This document shows, piece after piece, positions 8,285-17,156 of a stretch of DNA of 64,000 nt. This DNA comes from JALZKA01 sp963786495. GTDB lineage: Bacteria; Actinomycetota; Thermoleophilia; Solirubrobacterales; 70-9. Below the pieces are notes generated by a model that made no database searches, was not told the origin of the DNA, and saw only the letters and a program-made list of their open reading frames with translations. The stretch lies in contig CAWAZL010000004.1 of NCBI GenBank assembly GCA_963786495.1, positions 124,001 to 188,000 of the forward strand, in the 5' to 3' direction. Both the position numbers and the translations under genes were made by a program. The first letter of the stretch is position 1, and each line of letters begins with the position of its first letter.

Positions 8285-9639
8285 GCCTCGCGGTCATCGA
8301 GCCCGCGACCGAAGAGGTCATGGCCGAGGTGCCTCGCGCCGGCACAGAGGAAGTGGACGCCGCGGTGGCCGCAGCCAAGGCCGCATTCCCCGCCTGGCGG
8401 GCGGTCTCGCCGAGCGACCGGGCTCTTCTCCTTCACCGTCTCTCGGCTCAGATCGAGTCAGAGGCAGAAGGCCTATCCAGGCTCGAGGCACGCAACGCCG
8501 GCAAGCCGATCTCCGACGCCCGCGGCGAGATCGGGATGGTCGCAGAGTGCTTCCGCTACTACGCAGCCGCTCCCGAGCGCCTGGTTGGCCGCACCATCCC
8601 CGTCGCCGGCGGAGTCGACATGACCTTCCGCGAGCCGATGGGTGTGGTCGGCTTGATCGTGCCCTGGAACTTCCCGCTCGTGATCACATCGTGGAAGACC
8701 GCGCCGGCGCTCGCCGCGGGCAACACCGTCGTCTTGAAGCCGGCCGAGCTGACGCCGCTCACCGCGCTCGAGCTCGAGCGCATCGCACTTGATGCGGGCC
8801 TGCCGGAAGGCGTCCTGAACGTGGTCGTGGGTCCCGGCTCGGTCTGCGGCCAGCGGCTGGTCGAGCATCCGGATGTGGCGAAGATCGCCTTCACCGGCTC
8901 GACCGAGGTCGGGCGCGGCATCGCCCAAGGCGCGGCGGGGACGATCAAGCGCGTGACCCTCGAGCTCGGCGGCAAGTCGGCGAACGTGGTCTTCGCCGAC
9001 GCCGACATCGAGGCTGCGGGCCGGGCGGCGCCCGCCGGCGTCTTCGGAAACGCCGGGCAGGACTGCTGCTCGCGCTCGCGCATCCTGGTGGAAGCCACTG
9101 CCATGGACGAGTTCCTCGCGGCGATGGAGTCGGCCGTGAGCGAGATGCAGGTCGGCGACCCGCTCTCCGACGAGACCCAGATGGGTCCGCTGATCTCGGC
9201 CGATCAGCGCGAGACCGTCGGGTCCTTCGTATCCGAGGAGGACGTCGCGTTCCGCGGCTCGGCGCCCGACGGCGACGGCTTCTGGTTTCCGCCGACCGTC
9301 CTCGCGCCGATGACGAACGACGACCACGCTTCGCGCGAGGAGATCTTCGGCCCGGTGGCGTGCGTCATCCCATTCTCGGACGAGGCGGAGGCGATCCGCC
9401 TGGCCAACGACACGATTTACGGGCTTTCCGGCTCGATCTGGACGCGTGACGGCGGCCGCGCGCTGCGGGTGGCGCGAGCAATCGACACGGGCGTCCTCTC
9501 GATCAACTCGCACTCATCGGTGCGGGTCTCAACGCCGTTCGGCGGCTTCAAGCAGTCCGGGTATGGGCGCGAGCTCGGCCCGGACGCGCTCGACGCGTAC
9601 ACCGACGTGAAGAACGTTTTCTACAAGACAGAGGAGTAG
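8281..9639 (+). CDS. NAD(P)-dependent aldehyde dehydrogenase
   Basis: 452 residues, slightly short but complete for the ALDH superfamily. PWNFPLV marks the Asn region, FTGSTEVG the nucleotide loop, LELGGKSANVVF the general-base glutamate and GNAGQDCCSRSR the catalytic cysteine. It probably oxidises the aldehyde formed from a gamma-glutamyl amine or amino alcohol to the acid, in the role PuuC has in putrescine breakdown (inference from neighbours). The ATG at 8281 overlaps the hydrolase stop. The frame is open further upstream but that part is unlike ALDHs. Confidence 0.92.
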   Translation: MSLAVIEPATEEVMAEVPRAGTEEVDAAVAAAKAAFPAWRAVSPSDRALLLHRLSAQIESEAEGLSRLEARNAGKPISDARGEIGMVAECFRYYAAAPERLVGRTIPVAGGVDMTFREPMGVVGLIVPWNFPLVITSWKTAPALAAGNTVVLKPAELTPLTALELERIALDAGLPEGVLNVVVGPGSVCGQRLVEHPDVAKIAFTGSTEVGRGIAQGAAGTIKRVTLELGGKSANVVFADADIEAAGRAAPAGVFGNAGQDCCSRSRILVEATAMDEFLAAMESAVSEMQVGDPLSDETQMGPLISADQRETVGSFVSEEDVAFRGSAPDGDGFWFPPTVLAPMTNDDHASREEIFGPVACVIPFSDEAEAIRLANDTIYGLSGSIWTRDGGRALRVARAIDTGVLSINSHSSVRVSTPFGGFKQSGYGRELGPDALDAYTDVKNVFYKTEE

Positions 9640-9642
9640 GGG

Positions 9643-10392
9643 ATGGGTCGGCTCGAGGGCAAGGTATGCGTGATCACCGGGGCCGGGAGCGGCATAGGGG
9701 CCGAGACCGCGCGGCGCTTCATGGCCGAGGGCGCGCGGGTCGTCGGCGTGGACCTCAGCCCGGAGTCGGAGGGCAACCTTGCGATCGAGTGCGACGTCAC
9801 CCACGAAGACGAGGTCGCGGCCATGTACGGGCGCGTCCGCGACGAGATGGGCGGCATCGATGTCCTCTTCAACAACGCGGGCATCAACCCCAACGCCGAC
9901 ACCACGGTCACCGAGACGACGCTCGAGGCGTGGCAGCTCGTCCAGGACGTGAACGTCCGCTCGGTCTTTTTGTGCTGCAAGCACGGCATTCCGCACCTCC
10001 TGGAGCGGGGCGGAGGCTCGGTCATCAATACCGCCTCGTTCGTGGCAGTGATGGGCGCTGCGATCTCGCAGATTTCCTACACCGCATCGAAAGGCGCCGT
10101 TCTCTCGCTCTCCCGCGAGCTCGGCGTCGAGTTCGCCGCCCAGGGCGTGCGCGTGAACGCGCTCTGTCCGGGGCCGATCAATACCCCGCTCCTGCGAGAG
10201 CTCTTCTCGGAAGATCCAGAGCGAGCCGCGAAGCGCCTCGTTCACATACCGATGGGCCGCTTCGGCGAGGTCGAGGAGATCGCGAACGCTGCGCTATTCC
10301 TCGCCTCCGACGAGTCAAGCTTCGTTACCGCCACGACCTTCATGGCCGACGGCGGCCTTTCGGGCGCTTACCTCACCCCTGGCCAGGCCTGA
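9643..10392 (+). CDS. Short-chain dehydrogenase/reductase (SDR)
   Basis: 249 residues, classical SDR length. ITGAGSGIGAETARRF is the TGxxxGxG cofactor loop, VDLSPES suggests NAD preference through the Asp, NNAGI is the structural motif, and SYTASKGA carries the YxxxK catalytic pair. The tail ADGGLSGAY is typical. It starts 3 nt after the ALDH stop and is the last gene of the permease operon. It may oxidise an alcohol or hydroxy acid intermediate of the same pathway, though SDRs are too versatile for a firm call. Its last 20 nt overlap the convergent small membrane protein gene. Confidence 0.9.
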   Translation: MGRLEGKVCVITGAGSGIGAETARRFMAEGARVVGVDLSPESEGNLAIECDVTHEDEVAAMYGRVRDEMGGIDVLFNNAGINPNADTTVTETTLEAWQLVQDVNVRSVFLCCKHGIPHLLERGGGSVINTASFVAVMGAAISQISYTASKGAVLSLSRELGVEFAAQGVRVNALCPGPINTPLLRELFSEDPERAAKRLVHIPMGRFGEVEEIANAALFLASDESSFVTATTFMADGGLSGAYLTPGQA

Positions 10393-10720
10393 GCGTCGCC
10401 GCGGTCTCCGGCCCGCCGAGTGCCACCGCGAGGGCAAGTGCGACCATCCCCGCAAGGGCCGCCGCCTCCGGCGTGATCCTGCTCCACGGCGCCCTCTCGT
10501 ACCAGTAGAGCCGCCGCCAGATGTAGGTCGCCAATGCGGCCACCACCAGGCCGGCGACGACGTTGCGGAATGCGGTGCCCATCAGCATCCCCATCTCGGA
10601 CGCTGAGTCCCCGTGGTGGGGAGTCGACAGGACGATCACCATCGACGCCAGTCCTAAGACGACGCCCGCGTTCCTCAAAATCTCCTCGCGATGGATATGC
10701 CAGGTATTGACAACGCCCAC
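10373..10720 (-). CDS. Small hypothetical membrane protein
   Basis: 115 residues with three likely transmembrane segments at about 16-33, 52-69 and 85-102. A conspicuous charged and aromatic loop, WRRLYWYERAPWSR, lies between the second and third. I do not recognise the family. It is convergent with the SDR and overlaps its end by 20 nt. A later start within the first 15 residues is possible. Confidence 0.55.
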   Translation of the reverse strand: MGVVNTWHIHREEILRNAGVVLGLASMVIVLSTPHHGDSASEMGMLMGTAFRNVVAGLVVAALATYIWRRLYWYERAPWSRITPEAAALAGMVALALAVALGGPETAATLRPGQG

Positions 10721-10788
10721 GTTCCTACCCCCAGTGTTCCTTGGCTCGGTACCTACGGATTGGGGTTTCTAACAGTCCGCGCCGGCTT

Positions 10789-11514
10789 TTACGCCGGTTC
10801 GGAGGCAAGGCTCTCCGCCACGGCGAGAAAGCGGCCGCAGAGCTCGCGACCAAGGCGGTTCCATGCGCCGATCCGAAGGAGGATCTGAGCACTTAGCTCA
10901 TCGGGGTCGACACCCATCGCGACCGCGTCTTCGTCGACCTCGTAGTTCACGGCCCAGCTCACGGCGTCGTCTGTGGAGACCTCCGCGTGGAACTGGATGC
11001 CCCAGGCCGAGTTGCCGATCCGGTAGGCCTGCATCGCGATGGGGCTCGAGGCCAGCTCGACGGCACCGGGTGGCAGCGGCGAGCGGTACGAGTGCCACTG
11101 AAAGGCTTCGAACGGCGGAGCGATCCCGCCCATCAGCGGGTCCTGCGTCCCTTCGGGGGTGAGTTCCAGCTCGTACCAGCCGATCTCCGGCTCGGGCGCG
11201 CGCTCCGCGCGTGCGCCGGCAGCCTCGGCCAAGAGCTGGGAACCCAGGCAGACGCCCATGGTTGGAACACCGGCGTCGAGGAGGCTCGCGAGAAGCTCCT
11301 TCTCGTCGCGCAGCCACGGGTGCTCGGGCTGTTCGTCGGCATGCATCGCACCGCCGAACGTAAACACGGCGTCGTAGGAGTGAGGGTCGCCCGGCGGCGC
11401 ATCCCCGGCCGGGATCAGCCACGAGTCCATGCTCCAGCCCCTTGCTGTGACCTCGTCAGAGAACACGCCCGGACCCGCGTCCGGCTGATGCACGATCGCC
11501 AAGGCTCGCGGCAT
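10789..11514 (-). CDS. Class I glutamine amidotransferase-like protein
   Basis: 241 residues with a GATase1 fold of the stand-alone GMP-synthase-like type. MGVCLGSQLLAEAAGA gives the nucleophile elbow with its cysteine and IQFHAEVS gives the histidine with an adjacent glutamate. FTFGGAMHADEQPEHPWL is the start-of-domain pattern common in uncharacterised actinobacterial members. These proteins are usually annotated as hydrolases of glutamine or gamma-glutamyl compounds. It lies downstream of, and in the same direction as, a small membrane protein gene. Confidence 0.85.
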   Translation of the reverse strand: MPRALAIVHQPDAGPGVFSDEVTARGWSMDSWLIPAGDAPPGDPHSYDAVFTFGGAMHADEQPEHPWLRDEKELLASLLDAGVPTMGVCLGSQLLAEAAGARAERAPEPEIGWYELELTPEGTQDPLMGGIAPPFEAFQWHSYRSPLPPGAVELASSPIAMQAYRIGNSAWGIQFHAEVSTDDAVSWAVNYEVDEDAVAMGVDPDELSAQILLRIGAWNRLGRELCGRFLAVAESLASEPA

Positions 11515-11539
11515 GACAGGGCTCCGAGCGAAAGTCCGA

Positions 11540-11959
11540 CTAGTGGCGGTAGTACGGCTTGACGTGCCGGTAGCGCTGATACCGAAGGCCGAGCGCCGTG
11601 AGGTAGAGCGACGACCCGAGGAGCGCGATCAGCGACAGCCAGCTGAGAAAGCTCGCGTCGAAGTCCCAGTAGGGGTCCGAAACCCAGGTCCACCATGAGG
11701 GCAGGAGGTGGATGACGATGATGCCCACGGTCGTCAGCGCCCCGACGATGGCGGAGACCTCGGGCGCAAGTGGCGAGCGCTGAATAGCGAGCCAGGCGGA
11801 TCCGGCCGTCAGCGCGAACCCGACTGCGCCCACGAGGCTTGACGACCCTGGCAGCACCCGCGCGTCCTGAACCGCAGCGTGGTCGAGCGTGTGAAGCACG
11901 AGCAGCCCCAGCAAGAGGAGGTTGGCCTTGGTGAGTGTCGAGAGCGAACTCATCGGCAC
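11540..11959 (-). CDS. Hypothetical four-TM membrane protein
   Basis: 139 residues with four hydrophobic segments (about 12-28, 42-60, 68-88, 104-122) and a short His/Tyr-rich tail (KPYYRH). The first helix ends in HTLDHA. I do not recognise the family. It lies 25 nt upstream of the amidotransferase gene on the same strand, so the two may be co-transcribed. The start could be the ATG at codon 1 or codon 3. The 123-bp divergent gap to moaA shows no convincing operator. Confidence 0.6.
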   Translation of the reverse strand: MPMSSLSTLTKANLLLLGLLVLHTLDHAAVQDARVLPGSSSLVGAVGFALTAGSAWLAIQRSPLAPEVSAIVGALTTVGIIVIHLLPSWWTWVSDPYWDFDASFLSWLSLIALLGSSLYLTALGLRYQRYRHVKPYYRH

Positions 11960-12082
11960 GAAAGCCTAGGGGGCCGCCCTGAAAACTCATGTAAAGAAGT
12001 AGGTAGGGGTACGCGTGTCTGCTCCGTTTCGGGGATAGCGCGGCCCAACGCTCAGAATTGAGTCGGCTGTCAAGCTTGGGTT

Positions 12083-13076
12083 GTGCCTGATCTGCTCAAA
12101 GACGCCCACGGCAGGGTCATTTCTGACCTGCGGGTGTCGGTCACCGACCGTTGCAACTTCCGCTGTCGCTACTGCATGCCGGCCGAGGGCATGAAGTGGC
12201 TCGATCGCTCCGACGTCCTCTCCTTCGAAGAGATCGAGCGCCTGGTGCGGATCCTCGCCGATCTTGGTGTCGAGGACGTGCGCCTGACCGGCGGCGAGCC
12301 GCTCGCCCGCAAGGACTTTCCCGTACCTCGTCTCGATGCTCCGCGGATCGAGGGCATCCGCGATCTTTCGGTCACCACGAACGGCTACCTGCTCGAGCGC
12401 GACGCCGCGGCGCTCTGTGGACGCCGGCATCGACCGGATCAACGTCTCGGTCGACTCGCTGGCTCGCGACAGCTTCCACGAGATCACCCGCCGCGACGCC
12501 CTGCCTCAGGTGCTTCGCGGCCTCGAGGCGATCGCGGCGTATGAAGCAGGTGCGCCCGATCAAGGTGAACGCCGTCGCGATCCGCGACTTCACCGAGGAC
12601 GAGGTCTATCGCTTCGCCGAGATGGCGCGGACCACCGATTTCCAGGTGCGCTTCATCGAGTTCATGCCGCTCGACGGCGATCGGGCGTGGGACATGTCCA
12701 GGTCCTGACCGGCGACGAGGTGCGCGCGCTGATCCACGAGCGCTATCCACTCGAGGCGACCGAGCGCGAGCCTCACGCTACGGCTCGGGTCTACCGCTTC
12801 GCCGACGGTCAGGGGGAGATCGGCTTCATCAACCCCGTCTCCCAGCCATTCTGCGCCGACTGCAACCGCATCCGCCTCACCGCCGACGGCGAGCTGCGGA
12901 CCTGCCTCTTCTCGATGCACGAGACGAACCTCCGCGACCCGATGCGCGACGGCGCCTCGGACGCCGAGCTCGAGCAGATCATGCGCGACGCCGTCTGGCG
13001 CAAGGAGCTCAAGCACCACGTGAACGAGCCGGGCTTCATCGCCCCCGCCCGCTCGATGAGCGCCATCGGCGGCTAG
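12083..13076 (+). CDS. moaA: MoaA, GTP 3',8-cyclase, reading frame broken by about five indels
   Basis: Radical-SAM enzyme making the first intermediate of molybdopterin from GTP with MoaC. CNFRCRYCMP carries the N-terminal 4Fe-4S CxxxCxxC, LTGGEPLARKD the SAM-binding motif, FCADCNRIRLTADGELRTC the second cluster cysteines, and the protein ends in Gly-Gly (MSAIGG). The start is GTG. As printed the frame jumps at about 12323, 12350, 12415, 12540 and 12697, but stitching the frames gives a full-length MoaA of about 330 residues with no loss of family residues. Single-base errors are therefore more likely than gene decay. Confidence 0.88.
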
Positions 13077-13100
13077 ACCCGCCTACGCACCATCGCGCTG

Positions 13101-13156
13101 AACCCTCGAGCCGCGTGGCTAACCCTCCCAAAGGGGCCAGACCCTTTTCGAGGGTT
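13101..13156. terminator. Palindromic repeat / possible terminator after moaA
   Basis: Two copies of AACCCTC (13102 region and 13121-13127) precede GAGGGTT (13150-13156). The inner part AAAGGG (13130-13135) can pair with CCCTTT (13142-13147), giving a strong nested hairpin 45 nt after the moaA stop. No long T-run follows. A related element with the same outer arms lies at 32852-32917, so this may be a dispersed REP-like repeat doing terminator duty. Confidence 0.45.
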
Positions 13157-13176
13157 GCCTATGCAATGCTTAGGCA
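13156..13176. promoter_or_regulatory. Inverted repeat just upstream of the HTH-TOBE regulator
   Basis: Perfect 6-bp arms TGCCTA (13156-13161) and TAGGCA (13171-13176), 9 nt apart, end 3 nt before the regulator's ATG at 13180. The short distance suggests autoregulation of the molybdate regulator gene, or an element controlling the mod operon. This is inference from position and symmetry only. Confidence 0.4.
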
Positions 13177-13179
13177 GCG

Positions 13180-13566
13180 ATGCCTGAGAGAGTCTCACTT
13201 GGAGAAGCTGCCCGGATGATTGAGGTCAGCGCCGACACGTTGCGGCGCTGGGATCGCGACGGCAAGATCAAGACGACCCGGGACAAGCAGAACCGCAGGC
13301 TCGTGTCCCGGTCTCGGAGGTCAGGCGTCTGGGCGGCAGCCGGAGCGCCACCGCACGGACGATCAGCTTTCAGCCCGCAACCGCTTCCCGGGCATCGTGC
13401 GGTCGGTCGAGGTCGACGGCGTGATGGGGATCGTCGAGCTCGAATGCGGGCCGCATCTCGTGACCGCGGCGATCACCCGGGACGCGATCGAGCAGCTGGG
13501 GCTCGAACCAGGCTCAAGGCCACCGCGATGGTGAAGGCGACCTCGGTCATGGTGATCGGCGAGTGA
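13180..13566 (+). CDS. HTH-TOBE molybdate-responsive regulator, frameshifted
   Basis: About 128 residues once frames are stitched (shifts near 13305, 13370 and 13520). Residues 1-45 are a MerR/excisionase-like helix-turn-helix (LGEAARMIEVSADTLRRWDR). The C-terminal half is a single TOBE/Mop domain (NRFPGIVRSVEVDGVMG to ATAMVKATSVMVIGE), which binds molybdate or tungstate. Actinobacteria commonly carry this two-domain protein at the head of modABC. The stop overlaps the modA GTG, so it is translationally coupled to the transporter. It likely senses oxyanion and controls uptake. Confidence 0.82.
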   Translation: MPERVSLGEAARMIEVSADTLRRWDRDGKIKTTRDKQNRRLVSRSRRSGVWAAAGAPPHGRSAFSPQPLPGHRAVGRGRRRDGDRRARMRAASRDRGDHPGRDRAAGARTRLKATAMVKATSVMVIGE

Positions 13567-14322
13567 GGCGGCTAGCGCTTGCGGCCGCCATGGCGGTCGC
13601 GTTCGCGGGCTGTGGCGGCGACGACGAGGACGAGGCTCAACGAAACCCAGAGCTGACCGTCTCCGCTGCGTCCTCGCTGACCGAGGCCTTCGAGACATAC
13701 GGCGAAGAGACCGAGATCGAGGAGAAGTTCTCGTTCGCCGGCTCCGACGACCTGGCCGCGCAGATCCGCCAGGGCGCGCCCGTCGACGTCTTCGCGGCGG
13801 CGAACACGAGCCTTCCGGACGCGCTTTACGAGGAGGGCCTGGTCGAGGAGCCGACGACGTTCATCGCGAACGAGCTGGTGCTTGCCGTGCCAGAGGACGC
13901 GAACATCACGAGCATCGGAGACCTGACGCGCTCCGACCGGGATCTGGTCATCGGCGCAGAGGGGGTTCCGGTCGGCGACTACACGCGGGAGGTGCTGGGC
14001 GGCCTGGACGGCGGCGTCGAGAACTCGATCCTCGCCAACGTTCGCTCCGAGGAGCCCGACGTGAAGAGCATCGTCGCCAAGCTGGCGACGGGCGCCGCCG
14101 ACGCGGGCTTCGTCTACGCGTCTGACGTCGATGCGGCCGGACGGAGAGCTCGTCGCGATTGAGCTGCCCGCAGAGCTTCAGCCCGTCGTTGAGTACGGCG
14201 TCGCGATCGTCTCGGACTCGGACGACCCCGAGGCCGCGCAGGAGTTCATCGACGGCCTGCTCGAAGGCGCCGGGCGCGAGGCGCTCCTCGACGCCGGGTT
14301 CCTGCCGCCGGAGGGCGAGTAG
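13563..14322 (+). CDS. modA: ModA, molybdate-binding lipoprotein of the ABC transporter, one frameshift
   Basis: About 252 residues. The N-terminus is a lipoprotein signal peptide with lipobox AFAGC at about residues 13-17, so it is tethered outside the membrane. LTVSAASSLTEAF is the classic ModA opening with the oxyanion-binding serines, followed by FAGSDDLAAQIRQGAPVDVF and a later YASDVDAA. The start is GTG, overlapping the regulator stop. A single +1 shift near 14133 separates the last 60 residues. Stop at 14320-14322, directly before modB. Confidence 0.88.
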
Positions 14323-15123
14323 CTGAGCCGCCGCTGGTTCCCCGCGGTTCTGGCCGGCGCGCTGGCGCTCGCGCTCGCCTTCCTGACGATCCCGATCGCG
14401 GCGATCTTCCTGGAGGCGGGGCCGGCCGAGCTATGGGATGCGCTGGGCGAGGAAAGCACCCGGGATGCCCTTCGCCTCAGCCTGATCACGTCGGTGATTG
14501 CGCTCGTCGTGATCGTCGTGGTGGGAACTCCCGCCGCGTACCTCCTCGCCACCCGGCGCTTTCGCGGCCGCTCGCTGGCGATCACCCTCGTCGAGCTGCC
14601 ACTGGTCCTGCCGCCGGCCGTCGCCGGGGTCGGCCTTCTCGTTGCGCTTGGGCCCGGAGGCTTCATCGGCGGGCTGATCGAGGACGCCGGCGTACAGCTC
14701 GTCTTTCAGACCGCCGGGGTCGTGGTGGCGCTCACCTTCGTCGCGAGCCCGTTCTACTTGCGCCAGGCACAGGCGGCGTTCGAGGGGCTCGACCCGCGCT
14801 GGCTCGAGGCCTCGCGGACGCTCGGCGCTTCGGAGGCGCGGACTTTCGCGCGGATTGCGGTGCCGGCCGCGATGCCCGGGCTGGTGACTGGTGGCGCGCT
14901 GGCGTGGGGCAGGGCGCTGGGCGAGTTCGGCGCGACCCTGATCTTCGCCGGCTCGTTCCAGGGAATCACGCAAACCGCGCCGCTCGCGATCGTGAACCTG
15001 ATCGGCACCGATCTCACCGGAGCGCTTGCGCTGTCGGCAGTGCTGGTTGCCTTCTCGGCGGCGCTGCTCGCAACGGTCAAGTTGACGGCGCGGGGAAGGG
15101 GGCAGGGCCTTGTTGTCGGTTGA
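14323..15123 (+). CDS. modB: ModB, molybdate ABC transporter permease
   Basis: About 266 residues with five or six membrane segments. The EAA loop of binding-protein-dependent permeases is visible as LEASRTLGASEARTFARIAVPAA. LPPAVAGVGLLVALG and GRALGEFGATLIFAGS are typical ModB/CysT segments. The coding frame begins right after the modA stop, but the first codon is CTG (14323) and no ATG or GTG precedes the first helix, so the start is uncertain. Internal GTG at 14494 would delete the first helix. The stop overlaps the modC start. Confidence 0.85.
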   Translation: MSRRWFPAVLAGALALALAFLTIPIAAIFLEAGPAELWDALGEESTRDALRLSLITSVIALVVIVVVGTPAAYLLATRRFRGRSLAITLVELPLVLPPAVAGVGLLVALGPGGFIGGLIEDAGVQLVFQTAGVVVALTFVASPFYLRQAQAAFEGLDPRWLEASRTLGASEARTFARIAVPAAMPGLVTGGALAWGRALGEFGATLIFAGSFQGITQTAPLAIVNLIGTDLTGALALSAVLVAFSAALLATVKLTARGRGQGLVVG

Positions 15124-16217
15124 ACGGGGTGAAACAGCGTCTCGGCGACTTCGAGCTCGACATCTCCCTTGATGTTGCTCCCGCGACGTGCCTCGCCCTG
15201 GTCGGGCCGTCGGGCGCCGGCAAGACGTCGCTCCTCCGCTGCGTCGCCGGGCTTGCCCGGCCGGACTCCGGACGGATCGCGTGCGACGGCGAACGTGGAC
15301 GGACGCCGGAAACGGTACATTCGTGCCGCCCGAGGACGCGCCGCTGCGGCTACCTCTTTCAGGACTACGCGCTCTTCCCCCACCTGAGCGCGTGGCAGAA
15401 CGTGGCCTACGCGCTGGGCGGGCCAAGGGCCGAGCGGCACGGGCGGGCACTCGAGCTTCTGGGCCGGTTCGGCCTCGCCGGCCGCGCCGACGCAAAGCCG
15501 CGGACGCTGTCGGGCGGGGAGCGCCAGCGCGTCGCCCTTGGCGCGCGCCCTCGCGGTCGAGCCCTCGGTCGCTCCTCCTCGACGAGCCGCTGAGCGCGCT
15601 TGACGCCTCGACCCGAGGCCGGGCCGCGCGCGAGCTGACGCGCGACGATCGAGGCTGCGGGCGTCCCGACGCTGCTCGTGACGCACGACTACGAGGAGGC
15701 CGCCACGCTCGCGGAGCGAGATCGGCGTGATCGCGGACGGGCGGATCGTCCAGCGCGGGAGCGCCGCGGAGCTTGCCGCGGCGCCGGCTTCGGCGTTCGT
15801 CGCGGACCTCGTGGGCTCGGTGGTGCTCTCGGGACGTGCCGGGCATCCTGGGCGAGGCGGGCACGCCGGTCGAGCTCGACGGCGGTCCCACCGTGTGGAC
15901 GACGGATTCCTGCGAGCCGGGCCCCGTCTCGCTCAGCGTCCATCCGTGGGAGATCCTGATCGAGCCTCCGGGTCCAGCGCGGCCGGCTCGGCCAGGAACC
16001 GCGTGCCGGCGAGGGTCGTATCGGTCACGCCGCTTGGGCAGCCGGGTGCGCGTGGGACTCGACGCCGGGCAGCCGCTTGCCGCCGAGGTGACGCCCCAGG
16101 CGGTCGAAGAGCTCGGGCTGGCCCCTGGGCAGCGAGGTCCTGGCGGTGTGGAAGGCTTCGGCGACACGAGTCAGGTCGATTGAGTGCGAACGCCGAGCTC
16201 GAGGAGAGTCGAAGTGA
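15120..16217 (+). CDS. modC: ModC, molybdate ABC transporter ATPase, heavily frameshifted
   Basis: About 360 residues when stitched. Walker A is LVGPSGAGKTSLLR, the Q-loop is YLFQDYALFPHL, the signature is LSGGERQRVAL, and Walker B is LLLDEPLSALDAST followed by the H-loop VTHDYEE. The C-terminal third carries Mop/TOBE domains (RVPARVVSVTPLG to EVLAVWKASATRVR) as expected of ModC. Frame changes occur near 15293, 15340, 15545, 15640, 15715, 15830-15960 and 16030-16135. The start is TTG at 15120 (or GTG at 15129), overlapping modB. In its final frame the stop TGA (16215-16217) overlaps the next gene's GTG. Confidence 0.84.
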
Positions 16218-16475
16218 AGGCACAGGAATGGCTGGAGGCCTACGCCGCCGAGATCGGCGCCGAGGCGCCCGACGAAGAGACCATCGGCGAGCTGCTCGAG
16301 CTGGCTGCCACGGCTGCTCACTCGTCCGAGCGCATCGCGGCGCCGATCGCCTGCTTCATGGCCGGCCGCGACGGGCGCCCACCCGCGGAGCTACGCGCCG
16401 CTGCCGACCGGGTTGCCGAGGCACCGATGAGGGCGTTGCTCGAAAGCTCCAGTTGCGGACGCCGAAGGCGTCCAG
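16214..16475 (+). CDS. DUF6457-type small protein of the molybdenum cluster
   Basis: A short helical protein (KAQEWLEAYAAEIG onwards, HSSERIAAPIACFMAGRDG in the middle) resembling DUF6457 proteins, which actinobacteria often encode next to MobA or other cofactor genes. Its function is not established. The GTG at 16214 overlaps the modC stop as GTGA, which supports the start. No stop is seen before the following MOSC gene in the same frame. As the family is about 85 residues, the end near 16475 is an estimate and a stop was probably lost to an indel. Confidence 0.6.
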
Positions 16476-16489
16476 CGGAGGATCTCGAG

Positions 16490-17147
16490 GTGCGCGTCGC
16501 CCAGATCTGGCGTTACTCGGTCAAGTCGCTCCGGGGGGAACAGCTGGAGGCCGTGGACGTGCTCGCCGATGGGCTGCGGGGCGATCGCTCGACCCAGGTC
16601 GTGGATCACAAGGGCGCCCGGATGACCGGGCGGACGGCCAAGCGCCTGCTCGGCATCCAGTCGGGCTTGCCGGCAGCGGCGAGCCCACGATCGACGGCCA
16701 CGCGTGGGACTCCGACGAAGCGCTCGGATCTCATCCGCGACGCCGCCGGGCCCGGCGCCTCGCTGGCGCCGCTCGGCCGCCATTTCGACGACCGGGCGAT
16801 CCTCGTCGCCACCGACGGGGCGCTCGACGCGCTCGGCGTGGATCACCGCCGCCTGCGCCCGAACATCGTGATCGAAGGCGTCGAGGGGCTGGCCGAGAAC
16901 GAATGGGTCGGCAGGCGCCTTCGGCTCGGGCAGGTCGAGCTCGAAGTGGTCGATCGCTGCGTTCGCTGCGTCATGACCACGATCGATCCCGGACACGCTC
17001 GAGGTCGACCCCGACGTTCTGCGGAGGATCAACGATGAGTTCGACTCGAAGATGTGCGTCTTGTGCGAGGTCGCGACCGCCGGGGAGCTGCAGGTCGGCG
17101 ACCCGGTCGAGCATCGTGTAAGCCCGGCCGACAGCAAACCGGGGTAG
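16490..17147 (+). CDS. MOSC-domain protein, frameshifted
   Basis: A MOSC N-terminal beta-barrel plus MOSC domain protein of about 215 residues. It starts VRVAQIWRYSVKSLRGE at a GTG with GGAGG 8 nt upstream (16477-16481). VDRCVRCVMTTIDP holds the conserved cysteine region and LRRINDEFDSKMCVLCEV the C-terminal part. MOSC proteins bind sulfur or molybdopterin and include Moco carriers and amidoxime-reducing enzymes. Frame jumps lie near 16672, 16730 and 16990. The neighbourhood suggests a part in delivering or sulfurating the molybdenum cofactor. Confidence 0.8.
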
Positions 17148-17156
17148 GGTGCGCCC

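Noticed and set aside
12083..13076. moaA as a decayed pseudogene or a programmed frameshift gene
   Set aside because: Five small shifts in both directions with all catalytic motifs intact, and the same pattern in neighbouring genes, point to sequence error.
14431..16167. Long minus-strand open frame of 578 codons opposite modB/modC
   Set aside because: Arg/Ser/Pro-rich composition without domains, antisense to clear modBC segments; a GC-rich shadow frame.
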